Source: Rhizobium leguminosarum
GTDB taxonomy: Bacteria; Pseudomonadota; Alphaproteobacteria; Rhizobiales; Rhizobiaceae
Length of the DNA: 47,533 nt
Reading direction: 5' to 3'
NCBI RefSeq assembly: GCF_001652265.1
Contig: NZ_LWBS01000425.1
Location: forward strand, 1-47,533
Shown: piece by piece, positions 24,494 through 33,486 of the stretch
How the letters are laid out: every line of letters starts with the position of its first letter
How positions within the stretch are numbered: position 1 is the first letter of the stretch
Translations under genes and position numbers: made by a program
The notes under the pieces: model-generated
What the model was told of the DNA's origin: nothing
The model's database searches: none
Seen by the model: the letters and a program-made list of their open reading frames with translations, nothing else

Positions 24494-25747
24494 ATGACTT
24501 TCATGCCCCAGAGCCAGAACACCGTTGATCCCGTCAAGCTGGAAAAGCTTGCGGAAGTCGCCGTCAAGGTCGGGCTGCAGCTGCAAAAGGGTCAGGACTT
24601 GGTGATTACCGCGCCTGTCGTGGCGCTGCCGCTCGTCCGCCTGATCACCAAACATGCCTATCTGGCCGGCGCCGGACTGGTCTCCGCCTTCTATTCCGAC
24701 GAGGAAACGACGCTGGCGCGCTATCAATATGGCAGCGACGAGAGCTTCGACCGCGCCTCCGGCTGGCTCTACGAGGGCATGGCCAAGGCCTATGCCAATG
24801 GGGCTGCCCGGCTCGCGGTCGCCGGCGACAATCCGATGCTGCTGTCCGAACAGGATGCCGGCAAGGTCGGCCGCGCCAATCGCGCCAACTCCACCGCCTA
24901 CAAGCCGGCGCTGGAGAAGATCTCCAATTTCGACATCAACTGGAACATCGTCTCCTACCCGAACCCCTCCTGGGCCAAGGTTGTCTTCCCCGACGATCCG
25001 GAACCGATTGCGATCGCCAAGCTCGCCAAGGCGATCTTTGCCGCCTCGCGCGTCGATTTGCACGATCCCGTCGCCGCCTGGACCGAACACAATGCCAATC
25101 TTGCCAAGCGCAGCGCCTGGCTGAACGGCGAGCGCTTCGCCTCGCTGCATTTCCAGGGACCGGGCACCGACCTGACTATCGGCCTTGCCGACGGGCATGA
25201 ATGGCATGGCGGCGCTTCCACTGCCAAGAACGGCATTACCTGCAATCCGAATATCCCGACCGAGGAAGTCTTCACCACGCCGCATGCGCTGCGCGTCGAA
25301 GGCCATGTGTCGAGCACCAAACCGCTTTCGCACCAGGGCACGCTGATCGACAATATCCAGGTGCGCTTCGAGGGCGGGCGCATTGTCGAGGCCAAGGCCT
25401 CGCGCGGCGAAGAGGTCTTGAACAAGGTGCTCGATACCGACGAGGGCGCCCGCCGGCTCGGCGAAGTGGCGCTGGTGCCACATTCCTCGCCGATCTCGGC
25501 CAGCGGCATCCTGTTCTACAATACGCTGTTCGACGAAAACGCCTCGTGCCACATCGCCCTCGGCCAGTGCTATTCCAAATGCTTCCTCGATGGTGCGACA
25601 CTGAGCCAGGAGCAGATCAAGGCACAGGGCGGAAATTCCAGCCTGATCCATATCGACTGGATGATCGGCTCCGATAAGGTCGATATCGACGGCATCAAGC
25701 CGGATGGTTCACGGGTTCCGGTGATGCGGCAGGGCGAATGGGCCTGA
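24494..25747 (+). CDS. M29 family aminopeptidase
   Basis: 417 aa metallo-aminopeptidase of the thermophilic M29 (AmpS/PepS) family, cytoplasmic, releasing N-terminal residues. Metal-ligand regions are visible: NIPTEEVFTTPH, GEVALVPHSSP, and DENASCHIALGQCYSKC, with the final IHIDWMIGSDKVDIDG containing the last His/Asp ligands. Length is normal. Its last 53 bases overlap the convergent EamA gene. Confidence 0.92.
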   Translation: MTFMPQSQNTVDPVKLEKLAEVAVKVGLQLQKGQDLVITAPVVALPLVRLITKHAYLAGAGLVSAFYSDEETTLARYQYGSDESFDRASGWLYEGMAKAYANGAARLAVAGDNPMLLSEQDAGKVGRANRANSTAYKPALEKISNFDINWNIVSYPNPSWAKVVFPDDPEPIAIAKLAKAIFAASRVDLHDPVAAWTEHNANLAKRSAWLNGERFASLHFQGPGTDLTIGLADGHEWHGGASTAKNGITCNPNIPTEEVFTTPHALRVEGHVSSTKPLSHQGTLIDNIQVRFEGGRIVEAKASRGEEVLNKVLDTDEGARRLGEVALVPHSSPISASGILFYNTLFDENASCHIALGQCYSKCFLDGATLSQEQIKAQGGNSSLIHIDWMIGSDKVDIDGIKPDGSRVPVMRQGEWA

Positions 25748-26606
25748 GCGGCGGCGCCGTGGGCCGACTGAGCCAGACGCTGGCAAGCACCATGGCGAAA
25801 CCGCCGATTTGCACTGGCGTCAGGCTCTGGCCGAGCGCCAGCCAGCCGAGCAGGGTCGCGACCAGCGGACTCAGGAAGCCAAGCGAGGCAACCGCCGAGG
25901 GCTCGATGCGCGACAGGCCACGGAACCAGAGCAGATAGGTGAAGGCTGCGCCGATCAGCCCGAGGTAGGCAATGCCGGCGATGTTTGCAGCGGTCGGGAT
26001 CGGCAGCGCCGGTTCCAAGAAAAAGGCAAAAGGCACGAGCAGCATGCCGCCCGCCGTCAATTGCCAGGCGGTGAAGGTGAGGTTTGAGACCGGCGGCGCC
26101 CAGCGGCGCGTCAGCACCGTGCCGAAGGCCATCGAGACCGCGCCGGCGAGACCAGCAGCGACACCGATCGGATCGAGCCCCGCCTTCGGTGTAAGCACCA
26201 GCAGTCCGACGCCGGCCATGCCGACGAGACCGGCCAGCACGGCAAACGGCCGGATCGGGTTGCCGAGAAAAAGCCGCGACAAAGCGATGACGATCAGCGG
26301 CTGCACGGCGCCGACCGTTGCGGCAACGCCGCCCGGCAGCCTGTAGGCCGAGACGAAGAGCATCGCCCAAAAGAACGAGAAATTCAGCGCGCCGAGAACG
26401 AAAGCCCTTCCCCACCAGATGCCGAAAGGCAGCTTTCTGACCAGGAAGAGAAGCAGCAGGCCGGCCGGCAGTGCACGCAGCATCGCAACCGTCAGCGGAT
26501 ATCCGGCCGGCAGGAAAGCGGTGGTGACGATATAGGTGCTTCCCCAGATGGCGGGTGCGAGCGCGGTTGCCATAAGATCGGCGACATAGCGTGAATTTGT
26601 CTTCAT
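25695..26606 (-). CDS. EamA/DMT family exporter
   Basis: 303 aa with about ten hydrophobic segments arranged as two EamA repeats (residues about 10-140 and 150-285), including AIWGSTYIVTTAFLPAGYPLTVAMLRALPAGLLLL and the second-half VGMAGVGLLVLTPKAG. Such drug/metabolite transporters export amino acids or small toxic molecules. Divergent from the MarR gene at 26688 with a perfect 20-bp palindrome between, so likely repressed by it. Convergent overlap of 53 bases with the M29 gene. Confidence 0.9.
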   Translation of the reverse strand: MKTNSRYVADLMATALAPAIWGSTYIVTTAFLPAGYPLTVAMLRALPAGLLLLFLVRKLPFGIWWGRAFVLGALNFSFFWAMLFVSAYRLPGGVAATVGAVQPLIVIALSRLFLGNPIRPFAVLAGLVGMAGVGLLVLTPKAGLDPIGVAAGLAGAVSMAFGTVLTRRWAPPVSNLTFTAWQLTAGGMLLVPFAFFLEPALPIPTAANIAGIAYLGLIGAAFTYLLWFRGLSRIEPSAVASLGFLSPLVATLLGWLALGQSLTPVQIGGFAMVLASVWLSRPTAPPLRPIRPAASPEPVNHPA

Positions 26607-26648
26607 ATCAAGAATCTCTATTTCAAGATAAATTCATCCTACACTGTC

Positions 26649-26668
26649 TTATCTTGACGTCAAGATAA
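26649..26668. promoter_or_regulatory. 20-bp perfect palindrome, MarR operator candidate
   Basis: TTATCTTGACGTCAAGATAA is a perfect dyad 19 bases upstream of the MarR start. A second, weaker site with the same CAAGATA half (ATATCAAGA ... TTTCAAGATAA, about 26605-26631) lies directly upstream of the EamA start. Confidence 0.75.
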
Positions 26669-26687
26669 TGAATGATATCGGTGGAGC

Positions 26688-27188
26688 ATGTGCGAAGACG
26701 GCAAGATGGACCATGTCGACAAAATCCTGGCGCAATGGCGGCGCGAACGGCCGGATCTCGACGTCGAACCGATGGGCATCCTCGGGCGCCTCAAACGCCT
26801 GAGTACCCATCTCGGCCGCGAAGTGGAGACCGTGCTCATGAAGCAGGGGCTTTCGTCCTCCGCTTTCGACGTGCTGGCGACGCTGCGCCGCGCCGGTGCG
26901 CCCCACCGGCTTTCGCCGGGGGAGCTTCTGGAGATGACCATGGTCAGCTCCGGCACGATGACGAACCGCATCGACCAGCTGGAGAAGGCGGGCTACGTCG
27001 AACGTATCCTCAATCCGCAGGATCGCAGGAGCGTGCTCATCGCGCTGACGGAAAAAGGGCTTGCGACGGTGGAGACCGCCGTCGATGCGCATGTCGCCAA
27101 TCAGCACCGGCTGTCGAAAAATCTGAGCGCCGCCGACAAGGCGGAACTCGACAGGCTGCTGCGCAAGTTTCTTGCTGACTTCGAATAG
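26688..27188 (+). CDS. MarR family transcriptional regulator
   Basis: 166 aa. Winged helix from about residue 50 to 125: SSAFDVLATLRRAGAPHRLSPGELLEMTMVSSGTMTNRIDQLEKAGYVERILNPQDRRSVLIALTEKG, with the wing DRR motif. ATG 26688 follows GGTGGAG closely; ATG 26706 is the alternative. Divergent from an EamA exporter, a common efflux/repressor pairing. Confidence 0.92.
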   Translation: MCEDGKMDHVDKILAQWRRERPDLDVEPMGILGRLKRLSTHLGREVETVLMKQGLSSSAFDVLATLRRAGAPHRLSPGELLEMTMVSSGTMTNRIDQLEKAGYVERILNPQDRRSVLIALTEKGLATVETAVDAHVANQHRLSKNLSAADKAELDRLLRKFLADFE

Positions 27189-27191
27189 CGC

Positions 27192-27785
27192 CTATCGAAT
27201 TGCCGATAGCAGCTTATGCACGCGATCGAGATGCGCCCTGCGTTTTGCATCGGTGGCCCGGTCCATGTCGTGCAGGCTGAGCATGCGGAAATTCAATCCC
27301 TTCGAGCAGAAGGCGGCAATGCCGCGCTTCAAGAGCCGGCGCACCGGATCGCCCATATAGAGACGTACCAGCCACCAGGGAGAGCCTGTCGTCGTCAGCG
27401 CATAGAGCAGCCTGATATTGGTCAGCTGCGGCACGATACGGCCGCCGGCAATATCATGGCTGAAGGCAACGCCGGGGGCGAAGACACGGTCGAAGAAACC
27501 CTTGAGGATGGCGGGGAAATTGAACCACCATTGCGGAAAGACGAGAATGAGGCCATCGGCAGCATTCAGGCGGGCAACGATATCGGCTACGGCTGAGGTG
27601 TCATAGGGCTGGTCGAAATAGCCGCCGCGCTCAGCCTTCGAAAGACGCGGATCGAAATTCTCGGCATAGAGATCGAGCAGATCGACAACATGGCCGGAGG
27701 CTTCCAGCGCTTCGCGTGCGGTCCTTGCCACGGCAGCGGCGAAACTGTCCTCCAGCGGATGGGCAAGCACCAGCAGGATCCGCAT
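27192..27785 (-). CDS. NAD(P)H dehydrogenase (quinone)-like flavoprotein
   Basis: 197 aa flavodoxin-fold enzyme of the NQO/MdaB/KefF group: ILLVLAHPLEDSFAAAVA at the N-terminus (FMN phosphate site), LILVFPQWWFNFPAILKGFFDRVFAPGVAF (ribityl and isoalloxazine contacts), and LTTTGSPWW. Probably a two-electron quinone or azo reductase. Starts two bases after the xseA stop on the same strand, so it is likely co-transcribed with xseA. Confidence 0.88.
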   Translation of the reverse strand: MRILLVLAHPLEDSFAAAVARTAREALEASGHVVDLLDLYAENFDPRLSKAERGGYFDQPYDTSAVADIVARLNAADGLILVFPQWWFNFPAILKGFFDRVFAPGVAFSHDIAGGRIVPQLTNIRLLYALTTTGSPWWLVRLYMGDPVRRLLKRGIAAFCSKGLNFRMLSLHDMDRATDAKRRAHLDRVHKLLSAIR

Positions 27786-27787
27786 CG

Positions 27788-29368
27788 TCAGAACAGGCTT
27801 CCCTGCTTCGGTGGTTCGGCGGGTTTCGCGTTGCGCTTCCTGGCACCGGCCGGCGGTGTGCCGCCTTCCGTGGTCATGGCGCCGACACGGCCGTCGGCGA
27901 ATTCGATGGCGATGCCCATACCGGCGGAGAGGTGAGCGGCCTGCGAGACCGGCCTGTTATCCTCATCGCGAATGACGGCATAACCGCGCTTCAGCACATT
28001 CTTATAGGAGAGTGACTGCAGCACGCGGTCCTGCGCGGAAAGTTCGGCACGCGCGCGGGTCAGCTGGTGGCGGATCGCCGTATCGGCATGGCGCGAAAGA
28101 TTGCCAAGGCGTTCACGGCCGCGCTCGGTCTGGGTCTTCAGCCGAGTCGGCAGCGAAGCGAGGATGGCTTCGGCGCGGTCGACGCGCGATTTCGAGCGGT
28201 CGACCAGCCGCTCGACCATACGCTCGGCCCGGGTCATGCGCTCGTTCAGCGTCTGGCGGCGCTCGGCGATGCGGCCGGCGAGGAGATCGGGGCGCAGATG
28301 CGCGGCGACGCGCTCGAAGCCGCGGCGCTTGTTGATGGTATTGAGCTCCAGCCCGCGGCCGAGGCCGGCTGCCGCCTCGTCGAAACGGCGGCGCGGCAAG
28401 GCGAGAAGCTGATCGAGCGACGGCAATGCCCGCATCAGAGCACGCACCGACTGGCGGCGCTGATCCATCTGCCGGTTCATGTAGCCCTGCAGGCGCGCGG
28501 CAAGAGCGGCGGCCTGCGCCTCGAGCTCCGCCTTGACGGGCACCGCCATTTCCGCGGCCCCGGTCGGCGTTGGAGCACGGACATCGGCGGCATAGTCGAT
28601 CAGCGTCCAGTCGGTTTCGTGCCCGACGGCCGAGATCAGCGGTATTTCGCTTTCGGCGGCGGCACGCACGACGATTTCGTCGTTGAAGCTCCAGAGATCT
28701 TCCAGGCTGCCGCCGCCGCGCGCGACAATCAGCACATCCGGGCGCAGAATGGTGCCGGCCGGCTCCAGCGCGTTGAAGCCGCGGATGGCGTTTGCCACCT
28801 CCTCACCAGACCCCTCGCCCTGCACCTTCACCGGCCAGACGAGGACATGCACGGGAAAACGATCGGAGATGCGGTGAAGAATATCGCGGATCACGGCACC
28901 AGTCGGCGAGGTGACGACGCCGATCACGCCGGGCATGAAGGGCAGCCGCTTCTTGCGGGCGGCATCGAACAGGCCCTCGGCGCCGAGCTTGCGCTTGCGC
29001 TCCTCGATCAGCGCCATCAGCGCGCCGGCGCCGGCCGGCTCCAGCGTCTCGATGACGATCTGATATTTCGAGGAGCCCGGAAAGGTGGTGACCTTGCCGG
29101 TGGCGATGACTTCCATGCCCTCTTCCGGGCGGAACTTCAGGCGCGAAAACGTGCCCTTCCAGATGACGGCGTCGATGCGGGCGCGGTCGTCCTTCAGCGC
29201 GAAATAGGCGTGGCCTGAGGAGTGCGGCCCGCGATAGCCTGATATTTCGCCGCGCACGCGAACCTGGTCGAAAGCCGTTTCGACGGTGCGCTTTATCGAG
29301 CCGGAAAGTTCCGAAACAGAATATTCGGCAAGGTTGGTCGGCGAATCGCCGTCAAAGACGTTGCTCAT
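27788..29368 (-). CDS. xseA: exodeoxyribonuclease VII large subunit
   Basis: 526 aa. OB-fold domain first ([46 protein letters not shown]), then the catalytic domain with [31 protein letters not shown] and [21 protein letters not shown], then a long coiled-coil C-terminal arm (about residues 270-460). The enzyme degrades single-stranded DNA with XseB, which is not in this window. The C-terminal tail after VGAMTTEGG is basic and proline-rich, as in rhizobial homologues. Start ATG 29368 with AAGAGGGG upstream. Confidence 0.96.
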   Translation of the reverse strand: MSNVFDGDSPTNLAEYSVSELSGSIKRTVETAFDQVRVRGEISGYRGPHSSGHAYFALKDDRARIDAVIWKGTFSRLKFRPEEGMEVIATGKVTTFPGSSKYQIVIETLEPAGAGALMALIEERKRKLGAEGLFDAARKKRLPFMPGVIGVVTSPTGAVIRDILHRISDRFPVHVLVWPVKVQGEGSGEEVANAIRGFNALEPAGTILRPDVLIVARGGGSLEDLWSFNDEIVVRAAAESEIPLISAVGHETDWTLIDYAADVRAPTPTGAAEMAVPVKAELEAQAAALAARLQGYMNRQMDQRRQSVRALMRALPSLDQLLALPRRRFDEAAAGLGRGLELNTINKRRGFERVAAHLRPDLLAGRIAERRQTLNERMTRAERMVERLVDRSKSRVDRAEAILASLPTRLKTQTERGRERLGNLSRHADTAIRHQLTRARAELSAQDRVLQSLSYKNVLKRGYAVIRDEDNRPVSQAAHLSAGMGIAIEFADGRVGAMTTEGGTPPAGARKRNAKPAEPPKQGSLF

Positions 29369-29709
29369 CCCCTCTTTCTATGTCCAACGGCGGCAAACGG
29401 AAAGATCGGCACTGGCATCGGGATCGGTTTTCCCGGCCATTGAGATAGGTCGCGCGAGGGGTTCGTCGCCATTGCATCAGCACGCTCATCTCAACGCATC
29501 CTGCACAGGCACTCGTTGCAGCCGGGCGAATAAACAACAAAATCGAGTAAATATGTTTTGTTGCGGAACGGATAGTTAGAATATGCGTTTTACCCGAAAG
29601 GGATAGCTAACCACCGCAATACAAAGGCTTTTCGGCGAGGACCGCCGGTAAATCTTTGTTAGTTGGCGCTTCCTATGCTTCCCCTCGTTATCTCTGGGAA
29701 GGTGCTGAA
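29369..29709. other. intergenic promoter region, no gene seen
   Basis: About 340 bp, AT-rich around 29525-29590, between divergent genes. It contains two similar boxes, GGATAGTTAG (29570-29579) and GGATAGCTAA (29602-29611), about 30 bases apart. No known site was recognised. Confidence 0.35.
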
Positions 29710-29955
29710 ATGATTATTCTCACAGCAGCAGCATTGGGCATCAGCGCCGGGCAAATGCGCTCGGCTGGCGTGATCGCGTTGGTCGCGGCGTTGATCGGAA
29801 TGACTTTCGCGCTGGCGGCGATAACCTCGGCCGGCCCGGTGTCCATTCTGGCATTCGTCTATGCCGTGCTCGGCTATAATGGCGGCCTTATGCTTTTCGT
29901 GATCGGGCTCTATGCCAATCAGCGCCTACGTCGCGCCACGCGTGCCACACACTGA
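29710..29955 (+). CDS. small membrane protein, hypothetical
   Basis: 81 aa from ATG 29710, preceded by GGAAGGTG. Two to three hydrophobic segments (residues about 2-14, 19-38 and 44-66) and a basic C-terminus (NQRLRRATRATH). No family recognised. Its stop codon abuts the composite repeat at 29955. Confidence 0.6.
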   Translation: MIILTAAALGISAGQMRSAGVIALVAALIGMTFALAAITSAGPVSILAFVYAVLGYNGGLMLFVIGLYANQRLRRATRATH

Positions 29956-30055
29956 AAGCGCGTCGCGATCTTTCAGATCGCTCCTCGCGCTTTAGGTCCT
30001 CATCTTCAATGCATGCCGTTATCGTCAAACCGCCGCATAGTTTTGCGCGACATGC
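29955..30055. repeat. composite double-hairpin intergenic repeat, copy 2
   Basis: First hairpin AAAGCGCG/CGCGCTTT with inner CGATCT/AGATCG; second hairpin GCATGCCG (30011-30018) and CGACATGC (30048-30055). Same order and orientation as 4805-4907. The second hairpin's inner stem is degraded (CGTCAAA against TTTTGCG). Confidence 0.8.
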
Positions 30056-30082
30056 TTTATTCCATCCTGAAATTAGCCGGCG

Positions 30083-31927
30083 TCAATTCGTCGGCCGATA
30101 GCGAAAGAACTGCACGCCCACGTCCGCCGCCTTCGGAAGCGGTTCCAGATAGGGCGGAATATTCCCCTTGCCGAGCTGCGCATATAGCCCATCCGGCTTC
30201 AGCTTGGCGATCTCGCGCGTCTGCAGGTCGCCAGGGCAGAAGGCAAGCACCATCACCCCGGTCCCCTTCAGGAAAGCTTCCGCCTCCTGCGGCTCGGCCA
30301 TGCCGATATGCAGCTCCGTCAGCATGCCGCCCTGATTGCGATGATACGGCGCGGAGAGAACCCGGTTGCTGGTGAAGCGCAGGATCGGCACCCCCATTTC
30401 CGACGGCGCGGAGACCAGTCCGGCCGGAAGCCCGGCCAGCGGCGCCAGCGCCGCTTGCGATGTGCAGGAAATCTTCTTTGCCGGCTCTGCCGCCTTTTTC
30501 TGTGCAGCGTTCCCCATCTGCAGCGAGACAAATCCGCCGCCGACGGCCCAAGCGGCCGGAGCACTGGCGAGCACAGTGACGATATAGACGAAGGCGGCTG
30601 CGACATTCTCGCTGTCGCCGTTGGAAATGCGGCGCACATCTATAATCAACAGGGCAAGCGGCAGGATCGAGATCAGGTTCGAGAAGGTGGAACCCCGCAC
30701 CTGGACCAGTGCGATTGCCCAGCTCGTCATCAGCAGGAAGAGCAGGATCAGGTGGATCTGCACGCGGTCACGCTGAACGACGCGGAAGATGCAGACGGCG
30801 ATGCCGAACAGGCCGGCCGCATAGAAGCCACCGATCGAGAAGGGATCGGTGCGCCCGAGAACGAAAACCGACTGCGCTTCCGAAACATTCCTCAGCCAGA
30901 GCTCGACCAGCATCGGATCCAGACCGGCCAGCGGATCGCTCAAGCATTGCGGTGCGATCACGACCGCCGAACCGAGAACCCCGGCGGCGACGACGGCGAG
31001 CGCGGCAAAGCGCAAGGGCCGGCGCAGGCGGCTCGCGAAAACCGCCGAAAACAGCAGCAGTCCGCCGCCGATCGCCGCCAGGCTGTAATAGCCGAGCGAG
31101 AGATTGTCGCAGGTGACCATCGAATAAAGCCGAGGCGGCACCGTTGCGAAGAAGAGGATGCTGATCGCAATCGCCAGCGCCAGCCCGAAGACCTTCGCGG
31201 CGGCAGCGAAATCTTCGCCCTCCCATGCCCAGAGCAGGGCAATGGTCAGGCAGACGGCGGCGACGAAAGGTGTCGTCTCGGCGCCGATGGCAATGGCGAC
31301 CGCTGCCGCGATGCCGGCAACCGCATAACTCCAGGCGCGACGCTCCGGATCCAGCAGCATCGCGATCATCGTCGCGACCAACGCCAGCTGTGCATTGTGA
31401 TGATCGATGGCGCCCGGCGCGAAACGGTTTCCGGTGTAGATCGCAAGACCGGTCAAGCCGAGACTGATGTGCATGGCGGCAACGCCGCCGATGCGCCGAC
31501 CGGCCATCGCCATGGCGAGCATGGCAGGCAGGATGAGCGATACCGGCCAGACGCCGAGCGCCAGCGCCTCGGCCGCCTCATGGGGTACAAACAGGCCGAA
31601 GAACCAGATCAGCGAGGCGATCGGCAGATCGATCAGCCGCGACCAGTGCATCAGCGTGCCGCCGTCGAGGCCGAGACGGTATTGCATCAGATCGAACCAG
31701 CCCTGCCCGGCCAGAAAATCGCGAACCTCGACGAGACGCATTCCGTCGTCATTGTCGGGGCCGACGTAATCGGTGGCACCGGAAAGCTTGGTGATGAGGA
31801 TGGCGGCGGCAAGGATGACGCTATAGGCGATGACGGTTGGCCAGAGACGCGTCAGCAGGTCGCGTAGCCCGCCCCGAGGGGCGTCGATCGCGGATGATGC
31901 ATGGGTGATCGGCTGCACAGCGTTCAT
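30083..31927 (-). CDS. multi-spanning GT-C-like glycosyltransferase
   Basis: 614 aa integral membrane protein with about 11-13 hydrophobic segments and a soluble C-terminal part of about 120 aa. After the first span comes an acidic loop (DYVGPDNDDGMRLVEVRDFL), placed like the DxD loop of GT-C enzymes such as STT3/PglB. Later a DHHNAQ motif (GAIDHHNAQLALV) recalls the DHH motif of oligosaccharyltransferases. These point to transfer of a lipid-linked sugar at the outer membrane face, but no acceptor is known. Divergent from a GtrB/GtrA-like pair that would supply the sugar donor. Not a close match to any characterised family I can name. Confidence 0.65.
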   Translation of the reverse strand: MNAVQPITHASSAIDAPRGGLRDLLTRLWPTVIAYSVILAAAILITKLSGATDYVGPDNDDGMRLVEVRDFLAGQGWFDLMQYRLGLDGGTLMHWSRLIDLPIASLIWFFGLFVPHEAAEALALGVWPVSLILPAMLAMAMAGRRIGGVAAMHISLGLTGLAIYTGNRFAPGAIDHHNAQLALVATMIAMLLDPERRAWSYAVAGIAAAVAIAIGAETTPFVAAVCLTIALLWAWEGEDFAAAAKVFGLALAIAISILFFATVPPRLYSMVTCDNLSLGYYSLAAIGGGLLLFSAVFASRLRRPLRFAALAVVAAGVLGSAVVIAPQCLSDPLAGLDPMLVELWLRNVSEAQSVFVLGRTDPFSIGGFYAAGLFGIAVCIFRVVQRDRVQIHLILLFLLMTSWAIALVQVRGSTFSNLISILPLALLIIDVRRISNGDSENVAAAFVYIVTVLASAPAAWAVGGGFVSLQMGNAAQKKAAEPAKKISCTSQAALAPLAGLPAGLVSAPSEMGVPILRFTSNRVLSAPYHRNQGGMLTELHIGMAEPQEAEAFLKGTGVMVLAFCPGDLQTREIAKLKPDGLYAQLGKGNIPPYLEPLPKAADVGVQFFRYRPTN

Positions 31928-32086
31928 CGTGGTTAGCGGTTCGTTTCGATACCCGAACTTTAGCCGCCGCCGATCAAGAAAGTGTAAAGCCGTTTGTGGC
32001 AGCCGCTGATTTTGCCTGCGTCATAGGGTCTTATTAACGGCGCATGATTTAGGCTGAGCGCGGCTTTCAGTGTAACGAGTAGAGTC

Positions 32087-33097
32087 ATGGCCCGATCGCG
32101 TACCGACAATCTGAATATTGCCGTCCTGCTTCCCTGCTATAATGAAGCGGCGACGATCGGCCCTGTCGTCCAGGGTTTCCGGGCGACGCTGCCCGATGCT
32201 GCGATCCATGTCTACGACAACAATTCCACCGACGGCACCGCGCTGCAGGCGATGCTTGCCGGCGCGCATGTCGTGCGCGAACGGCGCCAGGGCAAGGGCC
32301 ATGTCGTGCGCCGCATGTTTGCCGATATCGACGCCGACATCTACATCATCGCCGATGGCGACGGCACCTACGCGCCCGAGGATGCCGAAGAACTGGTGCG
32401 CACGCTGCTGACCGAGCGCGCCGACATGGTGGTCGGCACAAGGCGCGGCGTGCACGCCGATGCCGGCCGTCATGGCCATGCGCTCGGCAACCGGCTTTTC
32501 AACCTGCTTTACCGGATGATCTTCGGCCCCGATTTCACCGATATCTTTTCCGGCTACCGCGCGTTTTCGCGCCGCTTCGTCAAGAGCTTCCCGGCGGTAT
32601 CGGGCGGCTTCGAGATCGAAACCGAAATGTCGGTGCATGCCTCCCGGCTGAAGCTGCCGGTCAGCGAACTGGAGCTCGACTATGGCCGCCGCCCGGAAGG
32701 CTCGCACTCCAAGCTTTCGACGTTCCGCGACGGCGCCAAGATCCTCTGGATGTTCGCGATGCTGATGAAGGAAACCCGGCCCTTCGCCTTTTTCAGCGCG
32801 ATCAGCGCCACCTTCATGCTGGCGAGCCTCGGCTTCATGGCGCCGGTGCTGGCGGAATATTTCGAAACGGGTCTCGTCAGCCGCATGCCGACCTGGGTGC
32901 TGTCGACGGCGCTGATGATGATCTCCTTCATGCTGTTCACCGCCGGCGTCATCCTGGATTCCGTTGCGCGCGCCCGCGCCGAACAGCTCCGTATCCACTA
33001 TATGGGCCTGGAGAGGCCAAGCGCGTTGAAGGCGCCGCTCAGCGACGCAGGGCCGGTATCGCGCGCGGCGCGTCCCGGCAAGGCGGATGCGGCATGA
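32087..33097 (+). CDS. polyprenyl-phosphate glycosyltransferase (GT2, GtrB/DPM-like)
   Basis: 336 aa. GT2 catalytic domain at residues 8-235: VLLPCYNEAATIGPVV, the DxD region IIADGDGTYAPEDAEEL, VVGTRRG and FSGYRAFSRRF. Two C-terminal membrane spans follow at about 245-265 and 278-300. This is the layout of GtrB/ArnC/dolichyl-phosphate-mannose synthase, which load a sugar onto undecaprenyl phosphate. Its stop overlaps the GtrA start by four bases. Confidence 0.88.
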   Translation: MARSRTDNLNIAVLLPCYNEAATIGPVVQGFRATLPDAAIHVYDNNSTDGTALQAMLAGAHVVRERRQGKGHVVRRMFADIDADIYIIADGDGTYAPEDAEELVRTLLTERADMVVGTRRGVHADAGRHGHALGNRLFNLLYRMIFGPDFTDIFSGYRAFSRRFVKSFPAVSGGFEIETEMSVHASRLKLPVSELELDYGRRPEGSHSKLSTFRDGAKILWMFAMLMKETRPFAFFSAISATFMLASLGFMAPVLAEYFETGLVSRMPTWVLSTALMMISFMLFTAGVILDSVARARAEQLRIHYMGLERPSALKAPLSDAGPVSRAARPGKADAA

Positions 33098-33471
33098 GAA
33101 AGCTCATCCGCTTCGCCATTGCCGGCGGCATCGGCTTTCTGGTCGATGCCGGCATCCTGTCGGCGCTGCTCCATCTGACGCCGCTCGGGCCGTTTCTGGC
33201 GCGGCTCATCGCGATCGCCTTCGCCATGGCGGCGACCTGGGCTTTCAATCGGAGCTTCACCTTCGATCACACCGGCCGTTCGCTTGCCGCCGAAGGTTTC
33301 CGCTACGGTTCGGTCGGAGTGACGGCAGCGCTGGTCAATTACGGGCTCTATTCCGCGCTGCTGCTGTCGCTGCCGGCGCTTCAGCCGCTGGCGGCCATGG
33401 TGATCGCCAGCATCGCCTCGATGATCTTCAGCTTCTTCGGCTATTCGCGCTTCGTCTTCCGCGCCGAATAG
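33094..33471 (+). CDS. GtrA family membrane protein
   Basis: 125 aa with four predicted membrane spans (IRFAIAGGIGFLVDAGILSALL, ARLIAIAFAMAATWAFNRSFTF, VGVTAALVNYGLYSALLL, MVIASIASMIFSFFGYSRFVF). The final NYxxSRFVF-like ending and the WAFNRSFTF motif are family signatures. GtrA proteins are thought to help flip polyprenyl-phosphate sugars across the membrane. Overlaps the GT2 gene as ATGA, so the two are translationally coupled. Confidence 0.88.
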   Translation: MRKLIRFAIAGGIGFLVDAGILSALLHLTPLGPFLARLIAIAFAMAATWAFNRSFTFDHTGRSLAAEGFRYGSVGVTAALVNYGLYSALLLSLPALQPLAAMVIASIASMIFSFFGYSRFVFRAE

Positions 33472-33486
33472 TTAGAGCCTTCCTGG

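Noticed and set aside
24461..25651. 396-aa minus-strand frame
   Set aside because: Antisense of the M29 aminopeptidase, with no family features.
30308..31867. 519-aa open frame on the plus strand
   Set aside because: Antisense to the GT-C-like membrane protein; composition is Arg/Gln/Asp-rich, as expected from the complement of hydrophobic codons, and no domain is visible.
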